Translations under genes and position numbers: made by a program
Notes under the pieces: generated by a model
The model's input: only the letters and a program-made list of their open reading frames with translations
Database searches by the model: none
What the model was told of the DNA's origin: nothing
Shown here: positions 31,856 to 42,700 of the stretch, in pieces
Layout: each line of letters opens with the position of its first letter
Numbering within the stretch: position 1 is the first letter of the stretch
From: Bromus sterilis
Taxonomy: Eukaryota; Streptophyta; Magnoliopsida; Poales; Poaceae
NCBI GenBank assembly: GCA_950022295.1
Contig: OX465600.1
Span: 237,357,782-237,421,781 of the forward strand
Length of the DNA: 64,000 bases
Direction of reading: 5' to 3'

Positions 31856-33116
31856 TGATCAGAGGGGGAGGGGGTGAATGATGAATTCAAATTTTCGGGT
31901 GAAGCTTTGAAGTGAAGCATAATCTAAGCAGGAGGGGATAGCAGAAACAAGTAACAGGGAAGCAAAACTAGGAGAGAAACTAAATACATCGAATCAAAAT
32001 ACATTGAAGCATAACTGGGAAGAAAATGCAATGCGGAATGTAAGTGCTTGAAGTAAAACGAACTATGACTCGGCGATGTTTGTTCGACCAGTTCACGCTC
32101 TGCAAAGCGCTACGTCTGGTTGGAGGGGCTGGTGATTGAACACCTGGAGAAAATCTCTCTCCGTCCGTTGCTCCACTGCACCAATCTCCTTGAGCTTGGC
32201 CCGTTTTGACTCGGGGTAGAATATCAAGGAAATCTCTGAAACATTTGACAAACTTGAACTTCGAGGCGACAATTACTCTTCGCTCTCTGAAGTCGACTCT
32301 CTAACCATCTAGGAGAATTGCAGTTCTCCAAGATAAAAAGGCTAGCAAGCTTTCACCTAAGTCATAGCTAATTTACTCAGATCAATGGGACTTAGGCTGC
32401 AGTTGTCTGGGTTTTGGGTTTTGCTTCGGTGGCGTTCTTGGGATGCTCACTTAAGTCTCTCTCAGGAATAATCTTAGAGCATCCAGCCGCAAATGGAGGC
32501 GGGGGCGGCGTATTTATAGTTGGCGACCCCGAGGTGCGAAATGACAGATTTGACCTGAAGCGACAGCTTGACACATGTCCACAACGGTTGGATTAGTCAT
32601 CAATGCGCAACTTTACTTGCGTTACAAGTAAAGCTGACTCACGGACTTAGTTCTGCTTCGGAAGCCAAAGACCGAAGTCTTTGCTACCGAAACATAACTT
32701 AGTGCACATGAGAATTTCTTCACTCTGGCTTCTCACTGGGTTTAGATTTGATCTGAGAATTTTCACAATAACTTCGGTGTCCACAAACTAAAACCCCCTC
32801 TTGATAGTACGGTTTGTCCTATGACTCAAAGAACAGAAAAATAACTACACAAAAACATCTAAGTCTTGCGCCGTATTCTTCAATTTCTTCAATGAGTTGA
32901 GCTTCAGGACACCTACATTTTTGGGGGTCATCCTCCATGATTAAGCTTCGCTCAAGAAGTAATACTTCGATAATTTGAAAACCTTCCTTGAAGTTTTATC
33001 GCCTAGCTTGTCCTTCAGGAACCTAAACAACTGTTTATACTAGAAAATATAGTTAGTTCCTCTACTGTCTTGTCCAACAATATCCAAAACACATGGGGGC
33101 AAACTTTTCTCTTACA
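31856..33116 (-). repeat. 3' LTR of RLC-3
   Basis: 1261 bp with the same ends as the RLC-2 LTR, TGTAAGAG...TGATCA on the minus strand. A TATA sequence CTATAAATAC on the minus strand lies at 32510-32519. Confidence 0.8.
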
Positions 33117-33198
33117 ACTTCTCGAACGGGTGGAGTAAATATCGAAGGATATTTGGTTGAGGGAAAAGGCATGTCCCGAGAATAATCGCAGAGAGCCA

Positions 33199-36100
33199 TC
33201 AGCCATCAGCATTACACGAGACTAATATTCTGATGAAGCATTCTTCAAAGTCGAAGGGAAGTCCATTGACTAGCTTCATGATGGCATGTTGAGCAAAATC
33301 AAGAATAGGATATTCATCGTGCACATTCAGCATAGGCAACAATGTCTTCGGCGGAATGTAGAACCAATATTTTTCTTCGAATATTAAGTTGTTGGGCATG
33401 GCCACATCAGGATATGCATCACCAACAACTTCTGGATCCTTGAGGACTGAGAACTCAGTAGGTGTCATAGGAGCCAGAGTATGAATTTTGTCGGGTAATC
33501 CTTCGAACAGAGGAAGATTATCCAAGGACATCAATTCATCGACAATCATGTGAAAGTCTTTGCCTTGAATCATGAAATCAAACTTCCAGGTTGAAGGGTC
33601 TCGGTGGTCTCCAGTGACATAAAGAGTGGCATAGAACTATTTGATTACCTCTGGATTGTAACCACTATTGAGGGCAAATATTCTATGGGCGTGCAATTCA
33701 TCTATTGTCTCGTCCAAGTTCTGAAAGCATGTTGTGGAATACAGCGAAGGCATATCCAGATACTGATGATTAAAAATCTTGTCTTTGTTCAGCAAAGTTC
33801 GAGCATAATAGATGGCTTGCTCTTGAGTCCAAAACTGAAGCGAGTAAGAATCACGTTCCTTCAGATATGGATTTGCACCGAAGAATTTTGGCTTATGCTC
33901 ACGATGCTTGAAGATAGGGCCTCCACGAGGAACATCAGCCCTGAACAGAGGCTGCATTTCCCTTGGGTGATCAGAGTGGAGCAGTTCATCCGTCACATTA
34001 GCTGGAAATTGCATGCGAGAAATATCAATACGAGGGTGTGAAGATGGTATATTGATAATATCCTGATTACTAGCAATAGTATCAGGGAGATCTTCCTCGG
34101 CCATTTCTTCGGCAGTATTTCCTTCAGCGGAAACTCCTTCGCCATCAGCTTGATTTTCTGCGGCCTCTTCAGTTTACATGGCCTCTAATTCAGCATCAAG
34201 TTGTTCCTCAGCATCAACCATTTCTTCGTTGGAGGATGCAGAGGAAGAAGATGAGTCTGAATTGGAGCTTGCATCGCCAGAATCATTGCTAGAAGCATTT
34301 TCTTCTCCTTTGATGACAGGCTGAGCGGCACGGCGAGGAGAAACTGTGGTAACATGCACATTTTCATATTCTTGTTCAGTGTGGGCCTAAGAGAAATCAT
34401 TTTTGGTAATAGGAGGAGGAGGGGCAGTGACTTATTTGTCGATAGGAGCAGTTGGCTCGATCACAGCTGGGGCAGAGGGGCCATCTTCTTGTTGAACTGG
34501 TATTGTTTGTCGTGGAGTGACTTGTCGGGGTGGAGTGGGAGCTTTGTGTGGAGGAGTAGGAGCACGGGGTGGTGTAACTTCTTGAGGACAAGTAGGCGCT
34601 TTGGGTGGAGTTGGTTCTCGTGCTACTAGGGGAGGAGAAACTTGTCGAGCTAATACAGCTTCGACCTCAGTAGACTGCTTCTTCTTCTTCAATATTTTCT
34701 CTGACGTCCCACGTCCAGAGATATTGGTAGCATATTTTCGGGAAACTTTCTCTTTCGAGATTGTCTCTTGGCGAGAGAAGCATTGTGAGTCTTGCACATC
34801 TCAGCCATAATCTATCTGACCTTGGTTTGGACAGTTGTGATGTTCTGTTGTTGAATCTTCCTTGACTCTGCAAGGCCACTGAGTTTGGACTCGAAGAATT
34901 TCTTTGACACTTCATCTTCAGTTTCTTCTCTCAGTTGATCAGCATAGAAGACCTCTTAGTGACGGTCCGTGGGATCCTGGGCAAGATACCCGGCCCAGCA
35001 AGTCACGTACTTTTCCACTCGAGCTTCGATTTCCTTCGGGACAAAGTCCTCGGGGGAAACATCGCTTGGAGTGGTGGCCATGTTCCAAAGGACGCCAATT
35101 ATCTCAACTGCATCCCACTCGGTTTTGTTGAGGGAATGACCTTCATTGGAGCTCTGTTCATCTTGTCGAGATCCATGGGAAGGGGGAATAGCAGGGGCAG
35201 CAGGTGCTGGTGCAGCACGAGGGATTTGAGCAGCTTGGGGCTTTAGACGAGCTTCTTTTGCTTTATTCTCGCCTCTCTGGTGGCCTTGATAGCAGCAACG
35301 TTCTTATTCATGGCACAAGAGGCCGGAAACTTGTCCTTCGAGGCACTAGCGGCCACAACCTTTTCCTTCTCAGCACTGGGAGCTGCAGGCTTTTCTTTCG
35401 TGGCACTAGGGGCCACAACTTTCTCGAGCTGTGCAGCAGCATCAGCAGCATCCTGTTCTCCTTCGGCAGCCTTTGCCAACAGGAATTGAGTATCATATTT
35501 TTCTGAGACGAGATAGAGAATTCCCAATTGTCTGGCAACTTCAGGTTTCTTGTTTTCTGGTTGGCTGTAGAAATTTAGTAGTTTGGCCTTCTCCAGATCG
35601 GCAGCTTCAAGTTCCTTCTACCTGGAAATTCTGGCCTTCCTATGGCTAAGAGACTCATTACCTCGGACACAGCGGTTTTCTTGCCCTTGGCAGTATAAGT
35701 TGGCTTGGTTCTTCGAGCTGGAACAGGGGCAGCAGTAGAAAGCGGGGGATCAGTGACCAGATTGGTCATGTCAATTGTCCCTCGAGGAGTCGTTGCCTCA
35801 GGCTCTTGGATCCTGATACTCTTGGGGTTTCTTCTTAGGTGTTATCTTCTTTGGTGGGGATGGGGGATGATCAAATTCATCATCGGCGTCTGCACCTTCG
35901 TCATTTTTCTCGGTGCTCGCCTCATCTGCTTCAGATGTAGCATCTAGTGGTGAAACAATGTCGGCCTTCTTCAGGCGCTTGGCTGATTTCTTGCCGGTTT
36001 TGGTGATGACACTTGGTCCTGCAACTTCTTCGGTCTCAGCAGTAGCAGCCTTCTTGGCCTTGGACAGCTTTCTCTTTTCTGCTCGTTTCTCTCGAGCAAC

Positions 36101-36465
36101 AACTATCTCCTGAAAATCTGCAACAGTCTTCAAGGTGGAGGGGTGAGCATCCTTGGGAGGTGCGGGTCTATTTTCTCGAGTCCAGCCAGGATTCAAGGTT
36201 GTGACATATGACTAGGTGTGCTTCAAGGCAAAGAGAACTTCCCACCAAGGAATAATTGCCTTGTATTGCTACCACCAAAGAGCTTGCAGTCTGCGGATCT
36301 CTTGTAATCTGTTATCTCTCATCTTTACATCTTCTACAGAATTTTCAGGTGTTCTAAGATTTTTCACGATGATCAGATCTTCAGATAGACCTTCGGAGTA
36401 GTTAGTGATCTTGGTTCTGCCACCTGCACGCTTGGGTTGCTTGTGTTTCCTGCGTTTTCAAACAT
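33199..36465 (-). pseudogene. env-like 3' ORF of RLC-3, with stops and frameshifts
   Basis: The probable start is the ATG at 36465-36463 (MFENAGNTSN...), just after a good splice acceptor. The frame moves at least twice. From about 34797 to 33199 the pieces share one frame, broken by stops near 34432, 34174 and 33637. The product is hydrophilic: a Lys/Ala-rich part (35243-35527), a Pro/Thr-rich low-complexity part (34432-34797), a Ser/Asp/Glu-rich part (34174-34359), then a folded-looking C-terminal domain with FYATLYVTGD and WKFDFMIQGKDF strings. That domain resembles the uncharacterised plant transposon protein domain seen in SIRE-type env-like ORFs. I see no clear membrane segment, so an envelope role is not supported here. 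Confidence 0.6.
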
Positions 36466-36470
36466 TTTCC

Positions 36471-36897
36471 TGCGAACAGAGAAAGCTACGAGGGAAAAAT
36501 ATACAAGATATGAACATGTACCAGAATTATTTTTGAAGGGAAAACATTTTGAGCGCAACAAACATATAGAGAGATTTAATGCAAGTTTTCATACGAGTGC
36601 TAGATTAGATTTCCAACGAGTGCAAATCTAACGAAGAACTGGTATGAACAAAGTGCACAGAGAGTAAATCTATCGGTATCAATCTGTGAGATTTGATCTA
36701 AGTCAGAAATTCCAGAACGGGCGAGGGATTTCATACCTAGATCAGATGGGAAAATGAGAATAGATAGAAACAAGTTTCCCAAGGTGGAAAGATCCAAACG
36801 GATCAAACAGACCTAATAAAAGAAAAAGAAATCAAGAACAAATTCGATCTTGATGAAAAGAGAAAAGGATTTGAATCGAGTTCAGCATCTCACATAC
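36471..36897 (-). other. putative intron in the leader of the env-like transcript
   Basis: A donor AG|GTATGTG at 36897 and a pyrimidine-rich acceptor TTTCTCTGTTCGCAG ending at 36470 bracket about 427 bases. The exon then opens GAAAATG with the ORF start. Sites were read by eye. Confidence 0.5.
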
Positions 36898-37020
36898 CCT
36901 AGTTTGGTGATGTGAGACTTATAAGGCGGCGCGGATGAATATCGGCGTCGACGGCAAATCCCTCTGGCGAGATCCTTCCAGCAGTTAAGCGGCGAGGCAG
37001 CACGGCGGCGCACGTGAACC

Positions 37021-37074
37021 CGGGAGCGAGGAGAGAGACGGAGAGTCCGGGAGCGACGAGAGAGACGGAGAGTC
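37021..37074. repeat. 27-bp tandem duplication in the env-like leader
   Basis: Two direct copies (37021-37047 and 37048-37074) differ at one base. On the minus strand each reads GACTCTCCGTCTCTC followed by a C/G-rich dozen. It lies just downstream of the putative start site. Confidence 0.9.
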
Positions 37075-37084
37075 GAGGGGATGT

Positions 37085-37119
37085 GTAAGTTATGAGCCGG
37101 TGGGGTCGGAATTTATAAG
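37085..37119 (-). promoter_or_regulatory. putative internal promoter of RLC-3 (TATA at 37112-37119)
   Basis: The minus strand reads CCCTTATAAATTCC, followed after about 30 bases by a pyrimidine/GC-rich leader with tandem CTCTCCGTCTCTC units. It lies between the end of pol and the env-like ORF and faces the ORF. Confidence 0.45.
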
Positions 37120-37595
37120 GGATCTCTGATATAACTATCAAATCCGATCCAACGGCGCATATCTCGCGTCTCTCCGGATTCAATCGAAAGATTTTGTGGC
37201 AGTAATCTCGGGAAAATCCCAATGAACCGAAAGAAAGTTTATCCACATCCTAGAATAAACTCATCGAACATCGAGTATAAAACTTAGATAAGAGTTTGAT
37301 AGATTTTCCTTCGGAATCAATGACATTTGAAGGGAATCTGATCGAGCGCAAATTTACATGTTCACGAGAGAAAAGCATAAAATGGGTAGGGATAGAATAG
37401 AGGGAAAACAGGGTGTGATACTTAATCTATACGAGGGAAAACAAACGACAGAAAAACTTGGAGTGACAAGTGTATAGGACAAAACACCAAAACGAACAAA
37501 TACAAATCTCGAATAAAAACACAGAAGAAACTAATGAAAGTAAGTTGCTGCAAATATGTATATACATATAATACAATGGATAGATGGGTTTGATC

Positions 37596-38088
37596 TTACT
37601 GCGCTTTGCGTGAGTCCAATATGTTTAACTCACACATCAATGCAACGAACCTTTTCTCATCCAATAGCTTCGTAAAGATATCTGCCAATTGATCTTCGGT
37701 ACGAACATGGCTGATAACAATATCTTCTTGCTGAACATGATCTCGAAGAAAATAATGACGAATATTAATATGCTTCGTTCGAGAGTGTTGCACAGGATTA
37801 TGAGCAATTTTGATTGCACTCTCGTTGTTACATAACAGAGGAATTTTCTTCACATGAATACCGTAATCTTTCAGCGTCTTCTTAAGCCAGATAATTTTAG
37901 TGTAGCAAGATCCAGCAACAATATACTCGGCTTCAGCCGTAGATATTAATACACAATTATGTTTCTTTGAAGCCCAACAAACCAGATATCTACCGAGAAA
38001 ATTACATGTGCCTGAGGTAGATTTCTGGTAAACACGATCACCAGCCCAGTCAGAATCGTAATATCCAATAAGATCAAACTGAGCACCT
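37596..38088 (-). pseudogene. Copia pol C-terminus: RNase H and tail, partial
   Basis: The frame is open from the truncation at 38088 to the stop at 37596 (163 codons), longer than its first ATG suggests. It holds the RNase H motifs YDSDWAGD (first catalytic Asp) and STAEAEY (Glu), then NNESAIKIAHNPVQHSRTKH and ADIFTKLLDEKRF, the usual Copia pol ending. The upstream reverse transcriptase and integrase were lost at the junction with RLG-6. The match to the SIRE/Maximus group is from family knowledge. Confidence 0.88.
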
Positions 38089-39623
38089 ATTTATAATTTC
38101 TTCTTGATCCATGCATGTTTTCTGTGATATTTCTATGATCTATATACACTTTCACACACTTTTGATCATATTTGGACTAACTTATTAACTCAGTGCACCC
38201 CAGTGCCAGTTTCTGTTTTCTGCTGTTTTTCTATTTGAGTATTCCCCCATATAAAAAGTGCTCCAGAATTCGGGAAAATCTGATAAAAAAATCAGCGTGA
38301 AGGAACCTTCCGGAGTCCCGAAGGGGGCCGCCTGGACCCCTAGTGGCCCTCCTGGCTGCCCCCTTCGCCTATTTATTTCCCGTGACGTGAAACTTCCGAA
38401 GACAAAACCCATTTTGCGATCCCGCCTCAGTTCCGCCGCCGCCGCACTTTCAATATCGGGAGCGCCAACAGACCTCTTCCCGGCACCCTGCCGGTGGGAG
38501 GACCGACCTCCGGGAGCTTCCCCTCCACCATGGACGCTTCCCGGATGTGTCGTGAGTAGTTTTCTTTGGTCCATGGGTCCGTGATCAGTAGCTATGTGGT
38601 GTTCTCCTCCCCTCTTTGTTCTTCATGGTTTCGACCTCGTGAGCTTCCCTACATGATCGAGGCACATATGTAATCTTTCTGCTAATGCTATGCTGAGTTT
38701 GATGGGATCTGATGGATTATGAGATTATGTTCAGATTGTGATAGAGTAATATATATTTGGTTCTTATCTTTTATATTTTTGTTCCTTAGTAATTCTTGGA
38801 TGCTCTCCATTGCTGTTTATTTCTTTGGCCAAGTATTAGGTAGTAACTCCAACAGGGAACTTTATGCTCGATTGTGGCATGCCCCCTGATGACACGCTTG
38901 AGTGACAGAAACATGAGTCTAGGGGATGTGTTTTTGCCACAAGGGGGAAAACAACGGTGCTTGTAACCGCGGTTGCAAGGACTGTTTACATGACGCAAAG
39001 TGCTTTTTAATGCAGTTGTCTGTTGCTTTGGGTTTACACTTTGGGTGGGGCTCGCAACTTAATACCAGCGAGGTGTTCTAGATAGGCTTCTCAAGGTGGA
39101 GGATCAGTAGTAGATGCAGTTGGATTTCGGTCTACTTATTTTGGCGTACTGCCCATGCTTTTGAGCCTCTTCCTTTCTTTGTAGCATAGTTAGCATTACG
39201 GTGCGTTTATAATCCTATCAATTGCCCAGCTGTAATTTGTTTACCTCGCATAGTAGTTTTATCGTCGTTTGGGAGAGAGACATCACTAGTGAACATCACG
39301 GGACCCCGGTCCAAATTCTCATCACTGTTTACACGCTTATTTACTTTTCTTCTTTTACTTCCAGTTGCTATCATTACCATTATGCCTTGCGTTTAATCCT
39401 TCATAAACAACAAGACCGGAGAGATTGATAACCTCTCTGAACTTTGTTGGGAGCAAAGTTACCTGTGTTTTGTGGAGGTCCACGCCAGTTGCGCCGTTGA
39501 TACCTACTTATTATTGCTGGAGTCCTACGGGAGACAAACCCTATCCTCTACATAGGGGAAATTTTCTGCTATCCTACATCTCACCTTCCACTTGAGAAAC
39601 CATTATCATCATCTTGCACATCA
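38089..39623 (+). repeat. 5' LTR of RLG-6, 5'-truncated
   Basis: It runs from TATTTATAATTTC (about base 20 of the LTR) to CTTGCACATCA. The terminal TGATACGTCC is absent. A TATA-like CGCCTATTTATTTCC lies at about 38365-38380. The primer-binding site follows. Confidence 0.8.
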
Positions 39624-39633
39624 AGCCAATTTC

Positions 39634-39651
39634 CGGCGCCGTTGCCGGGGA
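39634..39651 (+). promoter_or_regulatory. primer-binding site (tRNA-Asp) of RLG-6
   Basis: CGGCGCCGTTGCCGGGGA, eleven bases after the LTR end, differs at one base from TGGCGCCGTTGCCGGGGA, the complement of the 3' end of plant tRNA-Asp used by Athila-type elements. Confidence 0.75.
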
Positions 39652-39739
39652 CTCCGAGTGCTAAGATAGGGGAGTCGCCCACTATTTTTTACCTTTGTTT
39701 TTTAGTCTTGTTAGTTTACCTTTCAGTTTTTATCTTTGT

Positions 39740-39744
39740 GTCCT
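39740..39744. repeat. target-site duplication of RLG-7, left copy
   Basis: GTCCT here and at 50701-50705. Joining across the element restores the leader GTGTCCTTTATCAAAAAT seen with small changes within RLG-7 at 44942-44960. Confidence 0.85.
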
Positions 39745-42700
39745 TCATAATTCCAAAATGTATCTATAATTTCTGCTTTCTCCATGCATCTTTCATGTGA
39801 TATTCCTATGATATTGATGCACTTCCGTACACTTTTGATCATATTTGGGCTAACCTATTAACTCAGTGCACCCCAGTGCCAGTTCCTGTTTTCTGTTGTT
39901 TTTGTATTTCAGGTTTTCCCATTACTTAATGTGCTAGAAAAATTCCGTGAAAAATATAGGAAAAATCAGCGTACAGGAAGCTTCGGGAAGAGCCCAAGTG
40001 GGGCCAGAGGGGAGCCAGGGGTGGCCAAGGCGGCCACCAGGCGCGGCCACCCCCTAGGCCGCGCCAGGGGGGCGCCTGGGGCCCCTGGTCCACCTCTGGC
40101 TGTACCCTTCGCCTATATATCTCTCTCTTCCCGAAAGCCTCAAGAATGGAACCCTTTTTCGCGATGTCTCCTTTGTTCCGCCGCCGCAGCACTTCCAAGA
40201 TCGGGAGCACCAGGAGCCCTCTTCCTGGCACCCTGCCGGAGGGAGGAACCACCTCCGGGAGCTTCTCCACCACAATGGATGCTTCCCGGATGAACCGTGA
40301 GTAGTCCACCTTGGACCATGGGTCCATGATAAGTAGTTATGTGATGTTATCCTCCCCTCTTTGTTCTTCATGGTTTAGACTTCGTGAGCTGTACTACATG
40401 ATCGAGGCACATATGTAATCTTTCTGCTGTTGCTGTGCTGGGTTTGAGGGGATCTGATGGATTATGAGACTATGTGCAGATTGTGTTTGAGTAATATATT
40501 TGATTCTCCTCTTTTATATCTATGTTCTTGAGTAATTCTTGCATGTTCTCCGTTGCTGTTTATTGATGTAACATCCCAAAATTCTCCGAATTTTGGACTG
40601 TTAATAGAATAAAATAGATAATGATTGTTTGCTTAATGTGTTTGATTTTCTCTGGGATTTAAAACTTTTTGGGGTTTATTGAATATTAAAAGAGAGGGAA
40701 TAAAAGGACTTTCCCTAATATTCATAATTGGTGTTTTTGGTATTTATTATTTAAAACAAAACCAAAAAAACAAAATGAGAGGAGGTAATATGACTCCTTC
40801 AACATATTAAAAGGTTGGAAAAGGTTTTAAATCATTATTGGAATTCTTCTGAATATTCAAACCATTTTTCAACTCAAGGAAATTCATTTTAGAGGATATA
40901 AAATGACTTATCCCCTTTTTAATAAAGTTGGAAAATATTTAGAATATTACTTTAAAGTTTTTAAAATTTATTATGAGTATTATAAATAACTCTAAAATTA
41001 TTTTGGGGATTTTATAATGCAAAGAGAGTTTTTATTTCATTGAAATGATTTATTAAATATTTTAAAAGAGTTGAAAAGTATTCCAATGGGATATTTTTAT
41101 TTTACCAAATTATTTATTTGTGTAACAATTTTAAAATTTATATTTTATTATTCAAAAATGGTTTGCCAATGCTTTTGACCAAATAAAAATATTTTTAATA
41201 ATTTATTGGATTTTATTTGATCTATGGAAAGTATTTTACATTTAAATAAATTATTTAGAAAATGTTTTTATTTTTATTTTCCTTTTTGGAAAATGTATTC
41301 ATTAAAAAATTTTATTTAGATTATTTGAAGAATTTAAAATTTTATTTCGTATTTTTCTGATTTGCGGTTGATTTTATTTTATTGTTTGAAGTTTCGGTTT
41401 TAAATTAAAAGAAAAATCTGTAGTCACCCGGCCCAGTAGCCTTTTCCGCCCACGAGCGCAATTGGATCCCAAATCAGACCCGAATCCGTTTTTTTTCTTT
41501 CTTCCCTCAGGCCTATATATATATTTTCGATTTTTCTCTATTTTTTTTCAAACCTTAGAAAAAAAAACATCCACGCGGGTCCCGCCGCCGCCGACGTCAC
41601 CGCCGATGTTATCGCCGGGACCGCTCCGCCGCCGCCACCGCCGGAGCCGCGCCTCCATGTGCGCCGCCGCCCGCAGCATCTAGCGCTGCCGCCTCCAGCG
41701 CCTCCTCGCCTCCAGCGTCGCCGCCCCGGCTGGAGCTTGTCGGAGCCGCGCCTGCGCCGCCCCGTGGCCGGAGCCGCCAGCCGGCCGAGGCCCATGGCCA
41801 CGCCGCTGTCCGTGTCGGACGCCGCCGCAGTGCGCCACCTCCACGCGGCCACCTCCCGTGTCGCCGCTGCCTCCTTGCGCCCCCACCGAACATCGCCGGA
41901 GCGCGCCTCCCACCTCGCCGGAAAACGGAGCTCGCCGGAAACCGCCTTCGCTGGAGTTGCTCCGGTCAGATCTGGTCCAAGTGACCCGATCACGTTTTTC
42001 ATAAGATTTTTATTTACGTATAAGTCCTTTTGGCAGAAAACCCCCTGATCTCGCGCCCGCAATATCTCCTTCGCCGTGCGTCGGATCGAGGTGAAACTTT
42101 TTGCTACGCGCTCGTGTTGTTCTGTACTTTAGCATGGAATACATTTTTGCACACTTTGCGCTCCGGAGGTCGTATCTTTTAAATCGTTGATCCAAATCGA
42201 GTGATTCTTTTTGCGTTGGATCACTCGTTCCATGTAATTTCTGTTCCTAGCATGTGTACACAAAAATTCAAATGTTTCTTGATCTGTTTAAATTTAAATT
42301 CAATTCAATTTTGCACTTGCTATGACCTGCATTGTAGTATTCTGTTTCACGTGATTCTTTTTTCATATCGGATCATTAGAGACATGTTATCGGTAAGGTT
42401 CACACACTTTTCATGTGGGCATGATATTCACCTTGAATTCATAAATGTCCATGATCACAATTCCTTACCGATGAATCTTTATCTGTTGACTCTCTCGAGT
42501 TCAGTTCCACCGATCACTCGAGCACATCGACACCTTTACCCTTCAAAGCTTTTTGTTTTGTTGCTAAAACCCTTTGTGTTTGTTTGTTGATCTTTTGTTT
42601 GCCTTGTGATGTGATTGCTTATTTGATTTCCTTCGTTTGCGATAGATTTCTCGGAGTGTGACGAGTAGAGTTGACTGGACCGCGAGAGCGAAGAACTTCA

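Larger units (their letters stand above)
31856..38088 (-). mobile_element. RLC-3: SIRE/Maximus-like Copia element, 3' half
   Basis: In minus-strand order it has the end of pol (38088-37596), a spacer with a probable internal promoter, an env-like ORF region (36465-33199) and a 3' LTR (33116-31856). It lacks the polypurine tract present in RLC-2, so sequence next to the LTR was deleted. The left edge inside RLC-2 would give the target bases GTATG (31851-31855). The right side is cut at 38088, where an LTR of RLG-6 without its first about 20 bases begins. Confidence 0.8.

Noticed and set aside
39634..39651. tRNA-Asp gene fragments at the three primer sites
   Set aside because: Only the 18 bases complementary to the tRNA 3' end are present, directly after LTRs, with no cloverleaf.
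41459..42062. Ala/Arg/Pro-rich ORFs in the long solo LTR
   Set aside because: They overlap in opposite directions inside an LTR leader, with composition-driven open frames and no conserved motif.
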